In this document: piece after piece, positions 31,696 through 40,679 of the stretch | Layout of the letters: each line of letters opens with the position of its first letter | How positions within the stretch are numbered: the first letter of the stretch is position 1 | Assembly: GCF_003432485.1 (NCBI RefSeq) | Contig: NZ_QVNQ01000007.1 | Location: 429,079-493,078 of the forward strand | Reading direction: 5' to 3' | Length of the DNA stretch: 64,000 nucleotides | Origin: Actinomadura spongiicola | Lineage (GTDB): Bacteria; Actinomycetota; Actinomycetes; Streptosporangiales; Streptosporangiaceae | Program-made: the position numbers and the translations under genes | The notes under the pieces: model-generated | Seen by the model: only the letters and a program-made list of their open reading frames with translations | Told to the model about the DNA's origin: nothing | Database searches by the model: none

Positions 31696-32106
31696 GTGTC
31701 CGAGCGCACTCTCGTCCTTGTCAAGCCCGACGGTGTCCGCCGCGGCGTCATCGGTGAGGTCATCTCCCGGATCGAGCGCAAGGGCCTGAAGCTCGTCGCG
31801 CTGGAACTCCGCACCCTCGCCCGCGAGACCGCCGAAGCGCACTACGAGGAGCACGCCAGCAAGCCGTTCTTCGGAGAGCTCGTCGAATTCATCACCGGCG
31901 GCCCGCTCGTCGCCATGGTCGTCGAGGGCCCCCGCGCCATCGAGGCGTTCCGTTCCCTCGCCGGCGCCACCGACCCGGTCAGCGCCACGCCCGGCACCAT
32001 CCGCGGCGACTTCGCCCTGGAGATCGGCGAGAACATCGTCCACGGCTCCGACTCCACCTACTCCGCCGACCGCGAGATCAAGCTCTTCTTCCCCGAGTTG
32101 GGTTGA
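31696..32106 (+). CDS. ndk: Nucleoside diphosphate kinase
   Basis: A 136-residue enzyme that transfers the gamma-phosphate of ATP to nucleoside diphosphates. The start SERTLVLVKPDGVRRGVIG and the active-site His in ENIVHGSDS are diagnostic. Length is normal for bacterial Ndk. A -10-like TAGGAT at 31648-31653 and AAGGAG before the GTG start suggest it has its own promoter overlapping the end of the transporter gene. Confidence 0.97.
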   Translation: MSERTLVLVKPDGVRRGVIGEVISRIERKGLKLVALELRTLARETAEAHYEEHASKPFFGELVEFITGGPLVAMVVEGPRAIEAFRSLAGATDPVSATPGTIRGDFALEIGENIVHGSDSTYSADREIKLFFPELG

Positions 32107-32594
32107 GTCTTCCCAGGGGGCTGTGTTTGCCCAGGGGGGCGACCCCCTGGAACCCCCGTTGCGAGCAGGTCGATCCTCACGCCACGGTGCGGGTCTTCGT
32201 GACCGTGCGGGTTGTGGCGTGGCGCTGCGGTCGACCTGCTCGTCGGTTCGCGCGGCCTCCGGCGCCGGGGCGCCTCCGGCCGCGCGAACCGTGACCCGGG
32301 CTGGGGTCTTGTCCCGGTGCGTTGGTCGTGACTCCGCCACGTTCACTCCAGGGGGCGACGCCCGGGGACGAATCGTGGCGGGGGTTGGGGTTGGTCCGGG
32401 GGGCTTTGGGGGCTGGGCCGGGCGCGGCGTGGGGCGGGGTTGGTCTTGGTGGCTCTTTGGTTATTGGCGGGGGGCTCAAGGGGCGGTTTTTGGTCGACGC
32501 GCGGGGGTGTGGTGACTGCCCGCGGAGGTGGGACCACGTTACGATGGACGCGCCGCTATACACGCCCGTCAATCTTGAAGGGCTCCCTTTCTTC
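32107..32594. other. Gene-free structured and G-rich stretch between ndk and mreB
   Basis: Nothing codes here. GAGCAGGTCGA (32163-32173) and TCGACCTGCTC (32231-32241) are perfect inverted arms enclosing CACGCCAC/GTGGCGTG (32179-32186 and 32214-32221) and a further CACGGT/ACCGTG. A second hairpin has 13-bp arms GGTTCGCGCGGCC (32245-32257) and GGCCGCGCGAACC (32278-32290). From about 32350 to 32515 the + strand is a run of G tracts and TTGG with few C, which could form G-quadruplexes. This must hold the ndk terminator and the mreB promoter. Confidence 0.6.
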
Positions 32595-33629
32595 ATGGGT
32601 AACAAGCTGTCTTTTCTAGGCCGTGACATGGCGGTCGATCTCGGTACTGCCAACACCCTGGTGTACGTGCGCGGGCGTGGCATCGTCCTCAACGAACCGT
32701 CCGTGGTGGCGATCAACACCAACACCGGGAAGATCGTCGCGGTGGGGATCGAGGCGAAGCGGATGATCGGCCGCACGCCCGGCAACATCGTCGCGGTCCG
32801 TCCGCTGAAGGACGGTGTCATCGCCGACTTCGACGTCACCGAACGGATGCTCCGCTACTTCATCCAGAAGGTGCACAAGCGCCGGCATTTCGCCAAGCCA
32901 CGGATCGTGGTGGCGGTGCCGAGCGGCATCACCGGGGTGGAGCAGCGCGCGGTGAAGGAGGCCGGCTACCAGGCCGGCGCCCGTCGCGTCTACATCATCG
33001 AGGAACCGATGGCCGCCGCGATCGGCGCCGGCCTGCCCGTCTACGAGCCGACCGGCAACATGGTCGTCGACATCGGCGGCGGCACCACCGAGGTCGCGAT
33101 CATCTCCCTGGGTGGGATCGTCACCAGCCAGTCCGTGCGCGTCGGCGGCGACGAACTCGACCAGGCCGTCATCTCCTTCTCCAAGAAGGAGTACTCGTTG
33201 ATGCTCGGGGAACGGACCGCCGAGGAGATCAAGATGGCGATCGGGTCGGCGTATCCCGGCGGTGACGAGGAGCCGCACGCCGAGATCCGCGGCCGTGACC
33301 TCGTCAGCGGGCTGCCGAAGACCGTGGTGATCTCCGCCGAGGAGGTGCGCCGGGCCATCGAGGAGCCGGTGAACGCCGTCGTGGACGCGGTGAAGACCAC
33401 GCTCGACAAGTGCCCGCCCGAGCTGTCCGGCGACATCATGGACCGCGGGATCGCGCTCACGGGCGGCGGCGCGCTGTTGAAGAACCTCGACGAGCGGCTC
33501 CGGGAGGAGACCGGGATGCCGATCCACCTCGTGGACAATCCGCTCGACTCCGTGGTGCTCGGCACCGGCAAGTGCGTCGAGGACTTCGAGGAGCTCCGGC
33601 AGGTCCTCGTACCGGAGCCGCGGCACTAG
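32595..33629 (+). CDS. mreB: Rod shape-determining protein MreB
   Basis: A 344-residue bacterial actin that polymerises under the membrane and guides wall synthesis. It starts MGNKLSFLGRDMAVDLGTAN (phosphate 1 loop) and shows VVDIGGGTTEVAIISLGG (phosphate 2) and GIALTGGGALLKNLDE (adenosine site). Its membrane-binding N-terminal segment and the mreC-mreD-mrdA-rodA genes after it complete the elongation machinery. ATG 32595 begins the conserved protein; an ATG at 32544 would add 17 residues that do not fit. Streptomycetes use MreB for spore wall formation, and the same may apply here. Confidence 0.95.
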   Translation: MGNKLSFLGRDMAVDLGTANTLVYVRGRGIVLNEPSVVAINTNTGKIVAVGIEAKRMIGRTPGNIVAVRPLKDGVIADFDVTERMLRYFIQKVHKRRHFAKPRIVVAVPSGITGVEQRAVKEAGYQAGARRVYIIEEPMAAAIGAGLPVYEPTGNMVVDIGGGTTEVAIISLGGIVTSQSVRVGGDELDQAVISFSKKEYSLMLGERTAEEIKMAIGSAYPGGDEEPHAEIRGRDLVSGLPKTVVISAEEVRRAIEEPVNAVVDAVKTTLDKCPPELSGDIMDRGIALTGGGALLKNLDERLREETGMPIHLVDNPLDSVVLGTGKCVEDFEELRQVLVPEPRH

Positions 33630-33669
33630 GCGACCCCCCCGGCGGACGCGACAACGAAAGGTCGGAGGG

Positions 33670-34641
33670 GTGAAGGACACCCGGCGCACCCGCGTCGTCC
33701 TCGGCGTGCTGCTCGTCGTGGCGCTCGCGATGATCACCATCGACTATCGCGGCGGGGAGGAGTCCCCGCTGCGCGGCCTGCGCGATGTCGGTGCCACCGT
33801 GTTCGGTCCCGTGGAACGCGCGTCGGCGTCCGTCGTCCGGCCGGTGAGCAACACCGTCGACGCCGTCACCGACGCGCCGGGGGAGCGGCGCCGCGCCGAC
33901 CGGCTCGAACGGCAGAACCAGCGGCTGCGCGAGCGGCTGCGCTCCATGCGGCTCGACCAGGACAGGTCCGCGCAGCTTCAGCGGCTGCTCGGCTCCGCCG
34001 GCATGGGCGGCTACAAGATCCTCGCCGCGCAGGTGATCTCCGCGGGACAGGGTTTCGAGGACACCGTCACGATCGACGTCGGCGGCCGCAGCGGCGTCAA
34101 GCCCGACATGACCGTGATGAGCGCCGACGGGCTCGTCGGCCGTGTCACCCGCGTCGGTCCCGCGACGGCGACCGTGCTGCTCGCCACCGACCAGACGTCG
34201 TCGGTCGGGTCCCGGCTGGAGGGCTCCAAGGAGATCGGGATCGTCCAGGGCCGCGGGCGCCGTGGCCTCGGCGGGCACGGCGGCACGCCGCTGCGCCTGC
34301 AACTGCTGAACGCCGCCGCGCCGATCCAGCCGGGGCAGCGGCTCGTCACGCTCGGATCGCAGGGGCAGCGGCCCTACGTCCCCGGCATCCCGATCGGCGT
34401 GGTCGAGCGCATCGACCGCTCCTCCGGCGGCCTGACCCGCACCGCCTACGTGCGGCCGTTCGTGAGGTTCACCAGCCTGGACGTCGTCGCCGTGGTCGTC
34501 GCCCCGCCGAAGACCGACCCTCGGGACGCGGTGCTGCCGCCGAAACCGAGACCGGTCGCGGTTCCGGCAGTGCCCCCCACACCGGCGCCGTCCCGGACGA
34601 CGTCGCCGAGCCCGACCACGACTCCGAGCCGGGGGAACTGA
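33670..34641 (+). CDS. mreC: Cell shape-determining protein MreC
   Basis: A 323-residue bitopic protein. A short basic N-terminus and a transmembrane helix (VVLGVLLVVALAMITI) are followed by a periplasmic-side coiled coil (ADRLERQNQRLRERLRSM, about 78-100) and the two beta-barrel domains of MreC (ILAAQVISAGQGFEDTVTID, GLVGRVTRVGPATATVLL). The last 50 residues are Pro/Thr/Ser-rich and disordered. MreC links MreB, MreD and PBP2. It begins 40 bp after mreB and is followed by mreD after one base. Confidence 0.94.
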   Translation: MKDTRRTRVVLGVLLVVALAMITIDYRGGEESPLRGLRDVGATVFGPVERASASVVRPVSNTVDAVTDAPGERRRADRLERQNQRLRERLRSMRLDQDRSAQLQRLLGSAGMGGYKILAAQVISAGQGFEDTVTIDVGGRSGVKPDMTVMSADGLVGRVTRVGPATATVLLATDQTSSVGSRLEGSKEIGIVQGRGRRGLGGHGGTPLRLQLLNAAAPIQPGQRLVTLGSQGQRPYVPGIPIGVVERIDRSSGGLTRTAYVRPFVRFTSLDVVAVVVAPPKTDPRDAVLPPKPRPVAVPAVPPTPAPSRTTSPSPTTTPSRGN

Positions 34642-34642
34642 C

Positions 34643-35242
34643 GTGCTGAACCCGCCCGAGCCAACGGCGGCGGGCCGCTCCGCGGTCGCCGCCGTGGTGA
34701 TCGTCGTGACGCTGATCCTGCAGGTGTCGGTGGCCAACCGGCTGCCGCTGCCCGGCGGCGTCCAACCCGACCTGGTGCTGCTCGCCGTCGTGGCGCTGGC
34801 CCTGGTCGCCGGATCGATGACGGGCATGGTCGCCGGGTTCCTCGCCGGGCTCGCCGCCGACATCATCCCGCCCGCCGACCACACGCTCGGCCGGTACGCG
34901 CTCGTCTACTGCCTCATCGGCTACCTGTGCGGCGCCGCGTCCACCGAGATGGACCGGCAGTCGGTCGTGCCGTTCTTCGCCGTCGCCGCGGGCGCGCTCG
35001 CCGGGACGGTCGTGTACGCCGGAACCGGCATGATCCTCGGTGATCCGCGCGCCGAATGGGCGACCGTGTCGAGCATGGTCCCGCTCCAGGTGCTCTACGA
35101 CGTCATCGCGAGCCCGTTCGTCGTGTGGGCGGTGCTGCGCGTCACCCGCCGGTACGAACGGACCGAGCGGGCCCGCGTCGACGGCCTCTCGGTGCCCGCC
35201 GCCAGGTACCGCGCGATGTCGGGGCGGGGCGGGAACCTGTGA
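34643..35242 (+). CDS. mreD: Rod shape-determining protein MreD
   Basis: A 199-residue membrane protein with five to six predicted helices, such as AAVVIVVTLILQVSVANRL, LVLLAVVALALVAGSMTGMV and LVYCLIGYLCGAAS, fitting MreD. The C-terminal tail is basic. MreD joins MreC and the RodA-PBP2 synthase in the elongasome. Its start follows the mreC stop directly and its TGA overlaps the GTG of the PBP2 gene, so all are cotranslated. Confidence 0.9.
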   Translation: MLNPPEPTAAGRSAVAAVVIVVTLILQVSVANRLPLPGGVQPDLVLLAVVALALVAGSMTGMVAGFLAGLAADIIPPADHTLGRYALVYCLIGYLCGAASTEMDRQSVVPFFAVAAGALAGTVVYAGTGMILGDPRAEWATVSSMVPLQVLYDVIASPFVVWAVLRVTRRYERTERARVDGLSVPAARYRAMSGRGGNL

Positions 35243-37311
35243 ACCCCCGCACCCACTTCCGCCTCGTCGTCCTGTACGTGCTGGTCGGCGCGCTGCTGCT
35301 CGTCCTCATCGGCCGGCTGTGGACCCTCCAGGTTCTGGAGGGCCAGCACTACCGGGACATCGCCGCGCAGAACCGCACCCGCGACATCGTCGTGCCGGCC
35401 GTCCGCGGCATGATTCTCGATGATCGGGGACGGCCCCTCGTCCGCAACACCAGCGCGCTCGTGGTGTCGGTCGACCGGACGACGCTGTCCCGGCAGGACG
35501 ACGGGGGCGAGGCCGTCCTGAAACGCCTCGCGTCCGTCCTCGGCATCGGCCAGGACGAGATCACCAAGCGCATCAGGCTGTGCGCGCCCGACATCAAGCG
35601 GCCCTGCTGGCCCGGGTCCCCGTACCAGCCGATTCCCGTCGAGGACCACGTCGACCCGAGGCGCGCCCTTCAGATCATGGAACGTCAGGAGGACTTTCCC
35701 GGCGTCACCGCGCAGGTCCAGGCCGTCCGCGACTACCCGGAGCCGGAGGGCGCGAAGCCCGCGCAGGTCCTCGGCTACCTCCAGCCGGTCACGCAGGAGG
35801 AACTCGACAAGCGCACCGGCCTCAAGGTCACCGGGTACAGCGGCGTCGACCTCGTCGGCCGCGCGGGCCTGGAGGCGCAGTACGACGCGGCGCTGCGCGG
35901 CGAGCCCGGGTTCCGCAAGGTCCTCGTCGACAGCCAGGGACGCGTCACCGGCACCGCCGAGGAGAAGGCGCCCGTCCCCGGAAACCATCTCGTCACCAGC
36001 ATCGACGCGGGCGTGCAGGGTGCCGCGGAGAAGGCGCTCAAGGGCGCCATCGACGCGGCGCGCAAGGCGGGCCGCCCGGCGGACTCGGGCGCCGCGGTCG
36101 TGATGGACGTCCGCAACGGCCGGATGGTCGCGATGGCCAGCCACCCCACGTACGACCCGGCCATCTGGACCGGCGGGATCTCCCAGGAGCAGTACGAGGC
36201 GCTGCTCGGCAAGAAGAAGGGCGAGCCGCTGATCTCCCGCGTCACGCAGGGCCAGTTCGCTCCCGGATCCACGTTCAAGATCTCCTCGGTGTCCGCCGCG
36301 GTGCGGGACGGCGCGAGCCTGAAGGGCATCTATCCGTGCCCCGGTTCGTACAACGTCGGCAACCGGGCGTTCTCGAACTTCGAGGGGCAGGCGCTCGGCC
36401 CGATGACGCTGCACACCGCCCTCGTCAAGTCCTGCGACACGATCTTCTACCGGTTCGCGTACCAGGAGTGGCAGCGCGACGGCGGGATGAAACCGAAGAA
36501 GAACCCGTCCGACCCGATGGTGAAGATGGCGCGCGAGTACGGTTTCGGGTCGCGCACCGGCATCGACCTGCCGAGCGAGAGCGACGGCCGCATCCCCGAC
36601 CGGGGGTGGAAGAGGAACTTCTGGGAGGCCACCAAGGAGGCCAACTGCAAGGGCGCCAAGGAGGGCTACCCGCAGGTCGCCAAGACCGACCCGGCCCGCG
36701 CCGCCTACCTGAAGGCGATCGCGACGGAGAACTGCACCGAGGGGTACGTGTGGCGTCCCGGTGACGCCGCCAACTTCTCGGTCGGGCAGGGTGACGTGCT
36801 GGTGACGCCGTTGCAGCTCGCCCGCGCGTACGCGGCCGTCGCGAACGGCGGACGGCTGGTCGTGCCCAGGCTCGGCGTCGCGGTGGTCCGCCCGGACGGC
36901 ACGGTCGTCCGCGGGATCCAGGAGCCGCCGGCGGAGAAACTGCCCGTCGACTCCAAGGTCCTGAAGTACATCCGCAACGCCCTCGCCGACGTTCCGAAGG
37001 AGGGCACGGCCGCGGGCGCGTTCTCCGGGTTCGACACCAAGACCGTCGAGGTCGGCGGGAAGACCGGCACCGCCGAGGTGTACGGCAAGGAGGACACCTC
37101 CTGGTTCGCCTCGTTCGGCCCGGTGAAGGAGCCGCGGTTCGCGGTCGTGGCGATGGTCTCGCAGGGCGGCACGGGCGCGTCCACGGCCGCGCCGATCGTC
37201 CGGCAGATCTGGGAGGCCATGTACGGGACGAAGGACCGCAAGCCCATCCTCAGGAACGGCGGGCTGCCCTCCGAGCTGCCGCCGCTGCCCGGCACGGGAA
37301 CCGCGCCGTGA
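35239..37311 (+). CDS. mrdA: Penicillin-binding protein 2 (elongation transpeptidase)
   Basis: A 690-residue class B PBP that cross-links peptidoglycan with RodA. One N-terminal transmembrane helix (LVVLYVLVGALLLVLIG), the dimerisation/pedestal domain with RTRDIVVPAVRGMILDDRG, and the transpeptidase domain: SxxK is Ser344-Thr-Phe-Lys347 (PGSTFKISS), the second motif is SCDTIFY and KTG is Lys608 (GGKTGTAEV). The GTG start overlaps the mreD stop codon (GTGA). rodA overlaps its end. A Pro-rich tail closes the protein. Confidence 0.95.
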   Translation: MNPRTHFRLVVLYVLVGALLLVLIGRLWTLQVLEGQHYRDIAAQNRTRDIVVPAVRGMILDDRGRPLVRNTSALVVSVDRTTLSRQDDGGEAVLKRLASVLGIGQDEITKRIRLCAPDIKRPCWPGSPYQPIPVEDHVDPRRALQIMERQEDFPGVTAQVQAVRDYPEPEGAKPAQVLGYLQPVTQEELDKRTGLKVTGYSGVDLVGRAGLEAQYDAALRGEPGFRKVLVDSQGRVTGTAEEKAPVPGNHLVTSIDAGVQGAAEKALKGAIDAARKAGRPADSGAAVVMDVRNGRMVAMASHPTYDPAIWTGGISQEQYEALLGKKKGEPLISRVTQGQFAPGSTFKISSVSAAVRDGASLKGIYPCPGSYNVGNRAFSNFEGQALGPMTLHTALVKSCDTIFYRFAYQEWQRDGGMKPKKNPSDPMVKMAREYGFGSRTGIDLPSESDGRIPDRGWKRNFWEATKEANCKGAKEGYPQVAKTDPARAAYLKAIATENCTEGYVWRPGDAANFSVGQGDVLVTPLQLARAYAAVANGGRLVVPRLGVAVVRPDGTVVRGIQEPPAEKLPVDSKVLKYIRNALADVPKEGTAAGAFSGFDTKTVEVGGKTGTAEVYGKEDTSWFASFGPVKEPRFAVVAMVSQGGTGASTAAPIVRQIWEAMYGTKDRKPILRNGGLPSELPPLPGTGTAP

Positions 37312-38492
37312 TCACCGGTTCGGGTGTCGGCACCGTCGAGGGGTACGCGGCGCGGCGGGGATGGCGCAGCCGGGTCGGCGAGCTGCGGCGGCTCGACTGG
37401 CCGCTGTTCGTGGCCGTGCTGGCGCTGTCGGTCGTCGGCGCGCTGCTGGTGCGCTCGGCGACGTTCCAACTGCTGACCGAGCAGGGCAAGGACCCGGAGG
37501 GCTTCCTCAAACGGCACATCCTGAACCTGGTCATCGGGTTCGTGCTCGGCGGCGTCGTCACCGTTCTGGACTACCGGCTGCTGCGCGCCTACGTCCCCAT
37601 CCTGTACGCGGTGGCGTGCGTGGGCCTGGTCGCGGTGCTGTCCCCGCTCGGCGAGACGATCAACGGGTCGCATTCGTGGATCGTGCTCGGCGGCGGCTTC
37701 CAGGTGCAGCCGTCGGAGTTCGCGAAGGTCGGGCTCGTGGTGCTGCTCGCGATGATCATGGGCGAGCCGCGCGACGGGGAGATCGGGCCGGGCCGCCGCG
37801 ACGTGCTGCTCGCCCTCGTCCTGGCGGGCGTGCCCGCCGTGCTGATCATGTTGCAGCCCGACCTCGGCACCACGCTGGTGTTCATCGCGGTCGTGCTCGG
37901 CATGCTGGCGATCTCCGGCGCGCAGAAGCGATGGCTGTTCGGCCTTGTCGGTGGCGGGCTGGCCGCGGCCGCCGCGGTGTGGTTCTTCGGCCTGCTGGAG
38001 GACTACCAGATCGCCCGGTTCACCGCGTTCCTGGACCCGGAGGCCGACCCGCGCGGCGCAGGCTACAACGCGCAGCAGGCCCGGATCGCGGTCGGGTCGG
38101 GCGGCGGGTTCGGCAAGGGCCTGTTCCAGGGCGAGCAGACCGGCGGCCACTTCGTCCCCGAGCAGCAGACCGACTTCATCTTCACGGTGGCGGGGGAGGA
38201 GCTCGGCTTCGTCGGCGGCGCCATGATCGTCGCGCTGCTCGGTGTGGTGCTGTGGCGCGGCCTGCGCATCGCCACCCAGGCCGCCGACCTGTTCGGGACG
38301 CTCGTCGCGACCGGTGTCGTGTGCTGGCTGGGGTTCCAGACGTTCCAGAACGTCGGGATGTCGATCGGGATCATGCCGATCACCGGGCTGCCGCTGCCGT
38401 TCGTGTCGTACGGCGGCTCGGCGACCTTCGCCAACATGATCGCGTTCGGCCTGCTCCAGGCCGTGCACGTGCGCCGCCGCGCGTTCGACTGA
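37308..38492 (+). CDS. rodA: Rod shape-determining protein RodA (SEDS glycosyltransferase)
   Basis: A 394-residue SEDS-family peptidoglycan polymerase with about ten membrane helices. Family motifs include GSHSWIVLGGGFQVQPSEFAK with the Trp-Ile and Gln-Pro-Ser-Glu signature, LLQPDLGTTLVF containing the conserved Asp, and GLPLPFVSYGGSA near the C-terminus. It works with PBP2 from the preceding gene, whose stop codon overlaps this GTG start. Confidence 0.95.
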   Translation: MITGSGVGTVEGYAARRGWRSRVGELRRLDWPLFVAVLALSVVGALLVRSATFQLLTEQGKDPEGFLKRHILNLVIGFVLGGVVTVLDYRLLRAYVPILYAVACVGLVAVLSPLGETINGSHSWIVLGGGFQVQPSEFAKVGLVVLLAMIMGEPRDGEIGPGRRDVLLALVLAGVPAVLIMLQPDLGTTLVFIAVVLGMLAISGAQKRWLFGLVGGGLAAAAAVWFFGLLEDYQIARFTAFLDPEADPRGAGYNAQQARIAVGSGGGFGKGLFQGEQTGGHFVPEQQTDFIFTVAGEELGFVGGAMIVALLGVVLWRGLRIATQAADLFGTLVATGVVCWLGFQTFQNVGMSIGIMPITGLPLPFVSYGGSATFANMIAFGLLQAVHVRRRAFD

Positions 38493-38604
38493 GCCCCGGG
38501 CGGGCTCTCCGGGGGCCGCGGGCGGGCGCGGAGCGGTCGGCGGGCCGGGCGGCGCCGGTAGAGTGGACGTTCTTCCCAACGTCCCCTGCACGGAGGGTTC
38601 CGCC

Positions 38605-40527
38605 ATGCCGGTCGAGTCGATCTTCCCGCGCCTGGAGCCGCTGCTCCCGAGCGTGCAGAAGCCGATTCAGTACGTGGGCGGTGAGCTGAACTCCCAGGTC
38701 AAGGACTGGGACGAGGCCGAGGTCCGCTGGGCGCTGATGTACCCCGACGCCTACGAGGTCGGGCTGCCGAACCAGGGCGTCCAGATCCTTTACGAGATCC
38801 TGAACGAGCGCGACGGCGTCCTCGCGGAGCGGACGTACTCGGTGTGGCCCGACATGGAGGCCGTCATGCGGGAGCACGGCATCCCGCAGTTCACCGTGGA
38901 CGCGCACCGCCCGGTCGCCGCGTTCGACGTGCTCGGCGTGTCGTTCTCCACCGAGCTCGGCTACACGAACCTGCTCACCGCCCTCGACCTCGCGGGCGTC
39001 CCGCCGACCGCCGCCGACCGCACCGACGACCACCCGATCGTCATCGCGGGCGGGCACGCCGCATTCAACCCCGAGCCGATCGCCGACTTCGTCGACGCGG
39101 CCGTCCTCGGCGACGGCGAGGAGATCGCGCTCGCCATCACCGAGGTGATCCGCGAGTGGAAGGCCGAGGGCGGGCCCGGCGGCCGGGACGAGCTGCTGCT
39201 GCGGCTCGCCGCGTCCGGCGGCGTGTACGTGCCCCGCTTCTACGACGTCACCTACCTGCCCGACGGGCGGATCCAGCGGGTCGCGCCGAACCGGCCCGGC
39301 GTCCCGTGGCGGATCGAGAAGCACACCGTCATGGACCTCGACCAGTGGCCGTACCCGAAGAAGCCCCTCGTCCCGCTCGCGGAGACCGTCCACGAACGGT
39401 TCAGCGTGGAGATCTTCCGCGGCTGCACGCGCGGCTGCCGGTTCTGCCAGGCCGGGATGATCACCCGTCCGGTCCGGGAACGGTCGATCACCACGATCGG
39501 CGCGATGGTCGACCAGGGCCTGAAGGAGTCCGGGTTCCAGGAGGTCGGGCTGCTCAGCCTGTCCAGCGCCGACCACAGCGAGATCGGGGACGTCGCCAAG
39601 GGCCTCGCCGACCGGTACGAGGGCACGAACACGTCGCTGTCGCTGCCGTCCACCCGCGTCGACGCCTTCAACATCACCCTCGCCAACGAGTTCTCGCGCG
39701 GCGGTCGCCGCTCCGGCCTGACGTTCGCCCCGGAGGGCGGCTCCGAGCGGATGCGCAAGGTCATCAACAAGATGGTCACCGAGGACGACCTGATCCGCAC
39801 CGTCACCACCGCGTACGAGAACGGCTGGCGGCAGGTGAAGCTGTACTTCATGTGCGGCCTGCCCACCGAGGAGGACGAGGACGTCCTCGCGATCGCCGAC
39901 ATGGCCAAACGCGTCATCCGCGCCGGCCGCGAGGCCACCGGCCGCAAGGACATCCGCTGCACGGTCTCCATCGGCGGGTTCGTGCCGAAGCCGCACACCC
40001 CGTTCCAGTGGGCCGCGCAGTGCGACCACGAGACCGTCGACCGGCGCCTGCGGGCCCTGAAGGACGCCCTGCGCGGCGACAAGGAGTACGGCCGCGCCAT
40101 CGGGCTGCGCTACCACGACGGGCAGCCGTCCATCGTCGAGGGCCTGCTGTCGCGCGGCGACCGCCGCGTCGGGAAGATCATCCGGGCGGTGTGGGAGGAC
40201 GGCGGCCGCTTCGACGGCTGGAGCGAGCACTTCTCCTACGAGCGCTGGACGACCGCCGCGGAGAAGGCCCTGGCGGACGAGCCCGTCGACCTCGCCTGGT
40301 ACACCGTCCGGGAACGCGACGAGGTCGAGGTCCTACCGTGGGACCACCTCGACGCCGGTCTCGACCGCGAGTGGCTGTGGCAGGACTGGCAGGACGCCGT
40401 CGACGAGACCGAGGTCGAGGACTGCCGCTGGACGCCCTGCTACGACTGCGGCGTCTGCCCCACCATGGGCACGGAGATCCAGATCGGCCCCACGGGTCGG
40501 AAGCTGCTCCCGCTGTCGGTCGTCTAG
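38605..40527 (+). CDS. TIGR03960 family B12-binding/radical SAM protein
   Basis: A 640-residue radical SAM protein. The N-terminal third has a cobalamin-binding-like fold (EVGLPNQGVQILYEILNE, VIAGGHAAFNPEP), the cluster motif is Cys274-x3-Cys278-x2-Cys281 (CTRGCRFC), the radical SAM barrel follows (FAPEGGSERMRKVINKMV), and a C-terminal Cys-rich segment has CYDCGVCP. In actinobacteria it precedes the TIGR03936 gene and rne. Some bacteria carry the two as one fused protein. The substrate is not known; tRNA or rRNA modification has been suggested. ATG 38605 has GGAGGG eight bases ahead. Confidence 0.93.
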   Translation: MPVESIFPRLEPLLPSVQKPIQYVGGELNSQVKDWDEAEVRWALMYPDAYEVGLPNQGVQILYEILNERDGVLAERTYSVWPDMEAVMREHGIPQFTVDAHRPVAAFDVLGVSFSTELGYTNLLTALDLAGVPPTAADRTDDHPIVIAGGHAAFNPEPIADFVDAAVLGDGEEIALAITEVIREWKAEGGPGGRDELLLRLAASGGVYVPRFYDVTYLPDGRIQRVAPNRPGVPWRIEKHTVMDLDQWPYPKKPLVPLAETVHERFSVEIFRGCTRGCRFCQAGMITRPVRERSITTIGAMVDQGLKESGFQEVGLLSLSSADHSEIGDVAKGLADRYEGTNTSLSLPSTRVDAFNITLANEFSRGGRRSGLTFAPEGGSERMRKVINKMVTEDDLIRTVTTAYENGWRQVKLYFMCGLPTEEDEDVLAIADMAKRVIRAGREATGRKDIRCTVSIGGFVPKPHTPFQWAAQCDHETVDRRLRALKDALRGDKEYGRAIGLRYHDGQPSIVEGLLSRGDRRVGKIIRAVWEDGGRFDGWSEHFSYERWTTAAEKALADEPVDLAWYTVRERDEVEVLPWDHLDAGLDREWLWQDWQDAVDETEVEDCRWTPCYDCGVCPTMGTEIQIGPTGRKLLPLSVV

Positions 40528-40679
40528 CCGGAACCGGCCGTGTGAAGGCCGTGTACTGCGGGGCTACGGGAGCCACGGCACCGGTGCCTGGCCGAGCACG
40601 GCCCAGCGACCCGTACTCTATAGGGAGACCTAAGTTTTTCGACTCGGCACGAGTAGGAAGGACCAGAACCCTGGCACCC

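Noticed and set aside
40610..40665. CTATAGGGAGACC followed by TCGGCACGAG looks like a phage T7 promoter start plus a cDNA cloning adaptor.
   Set aside because: The T7 promoter core upstream is absent, the sequence runs smoothly into conserved neighbouring genes on both sides, and a native promoter is expected here. Chance similarity is the simpler explanation, though a quick read check would be cheap.
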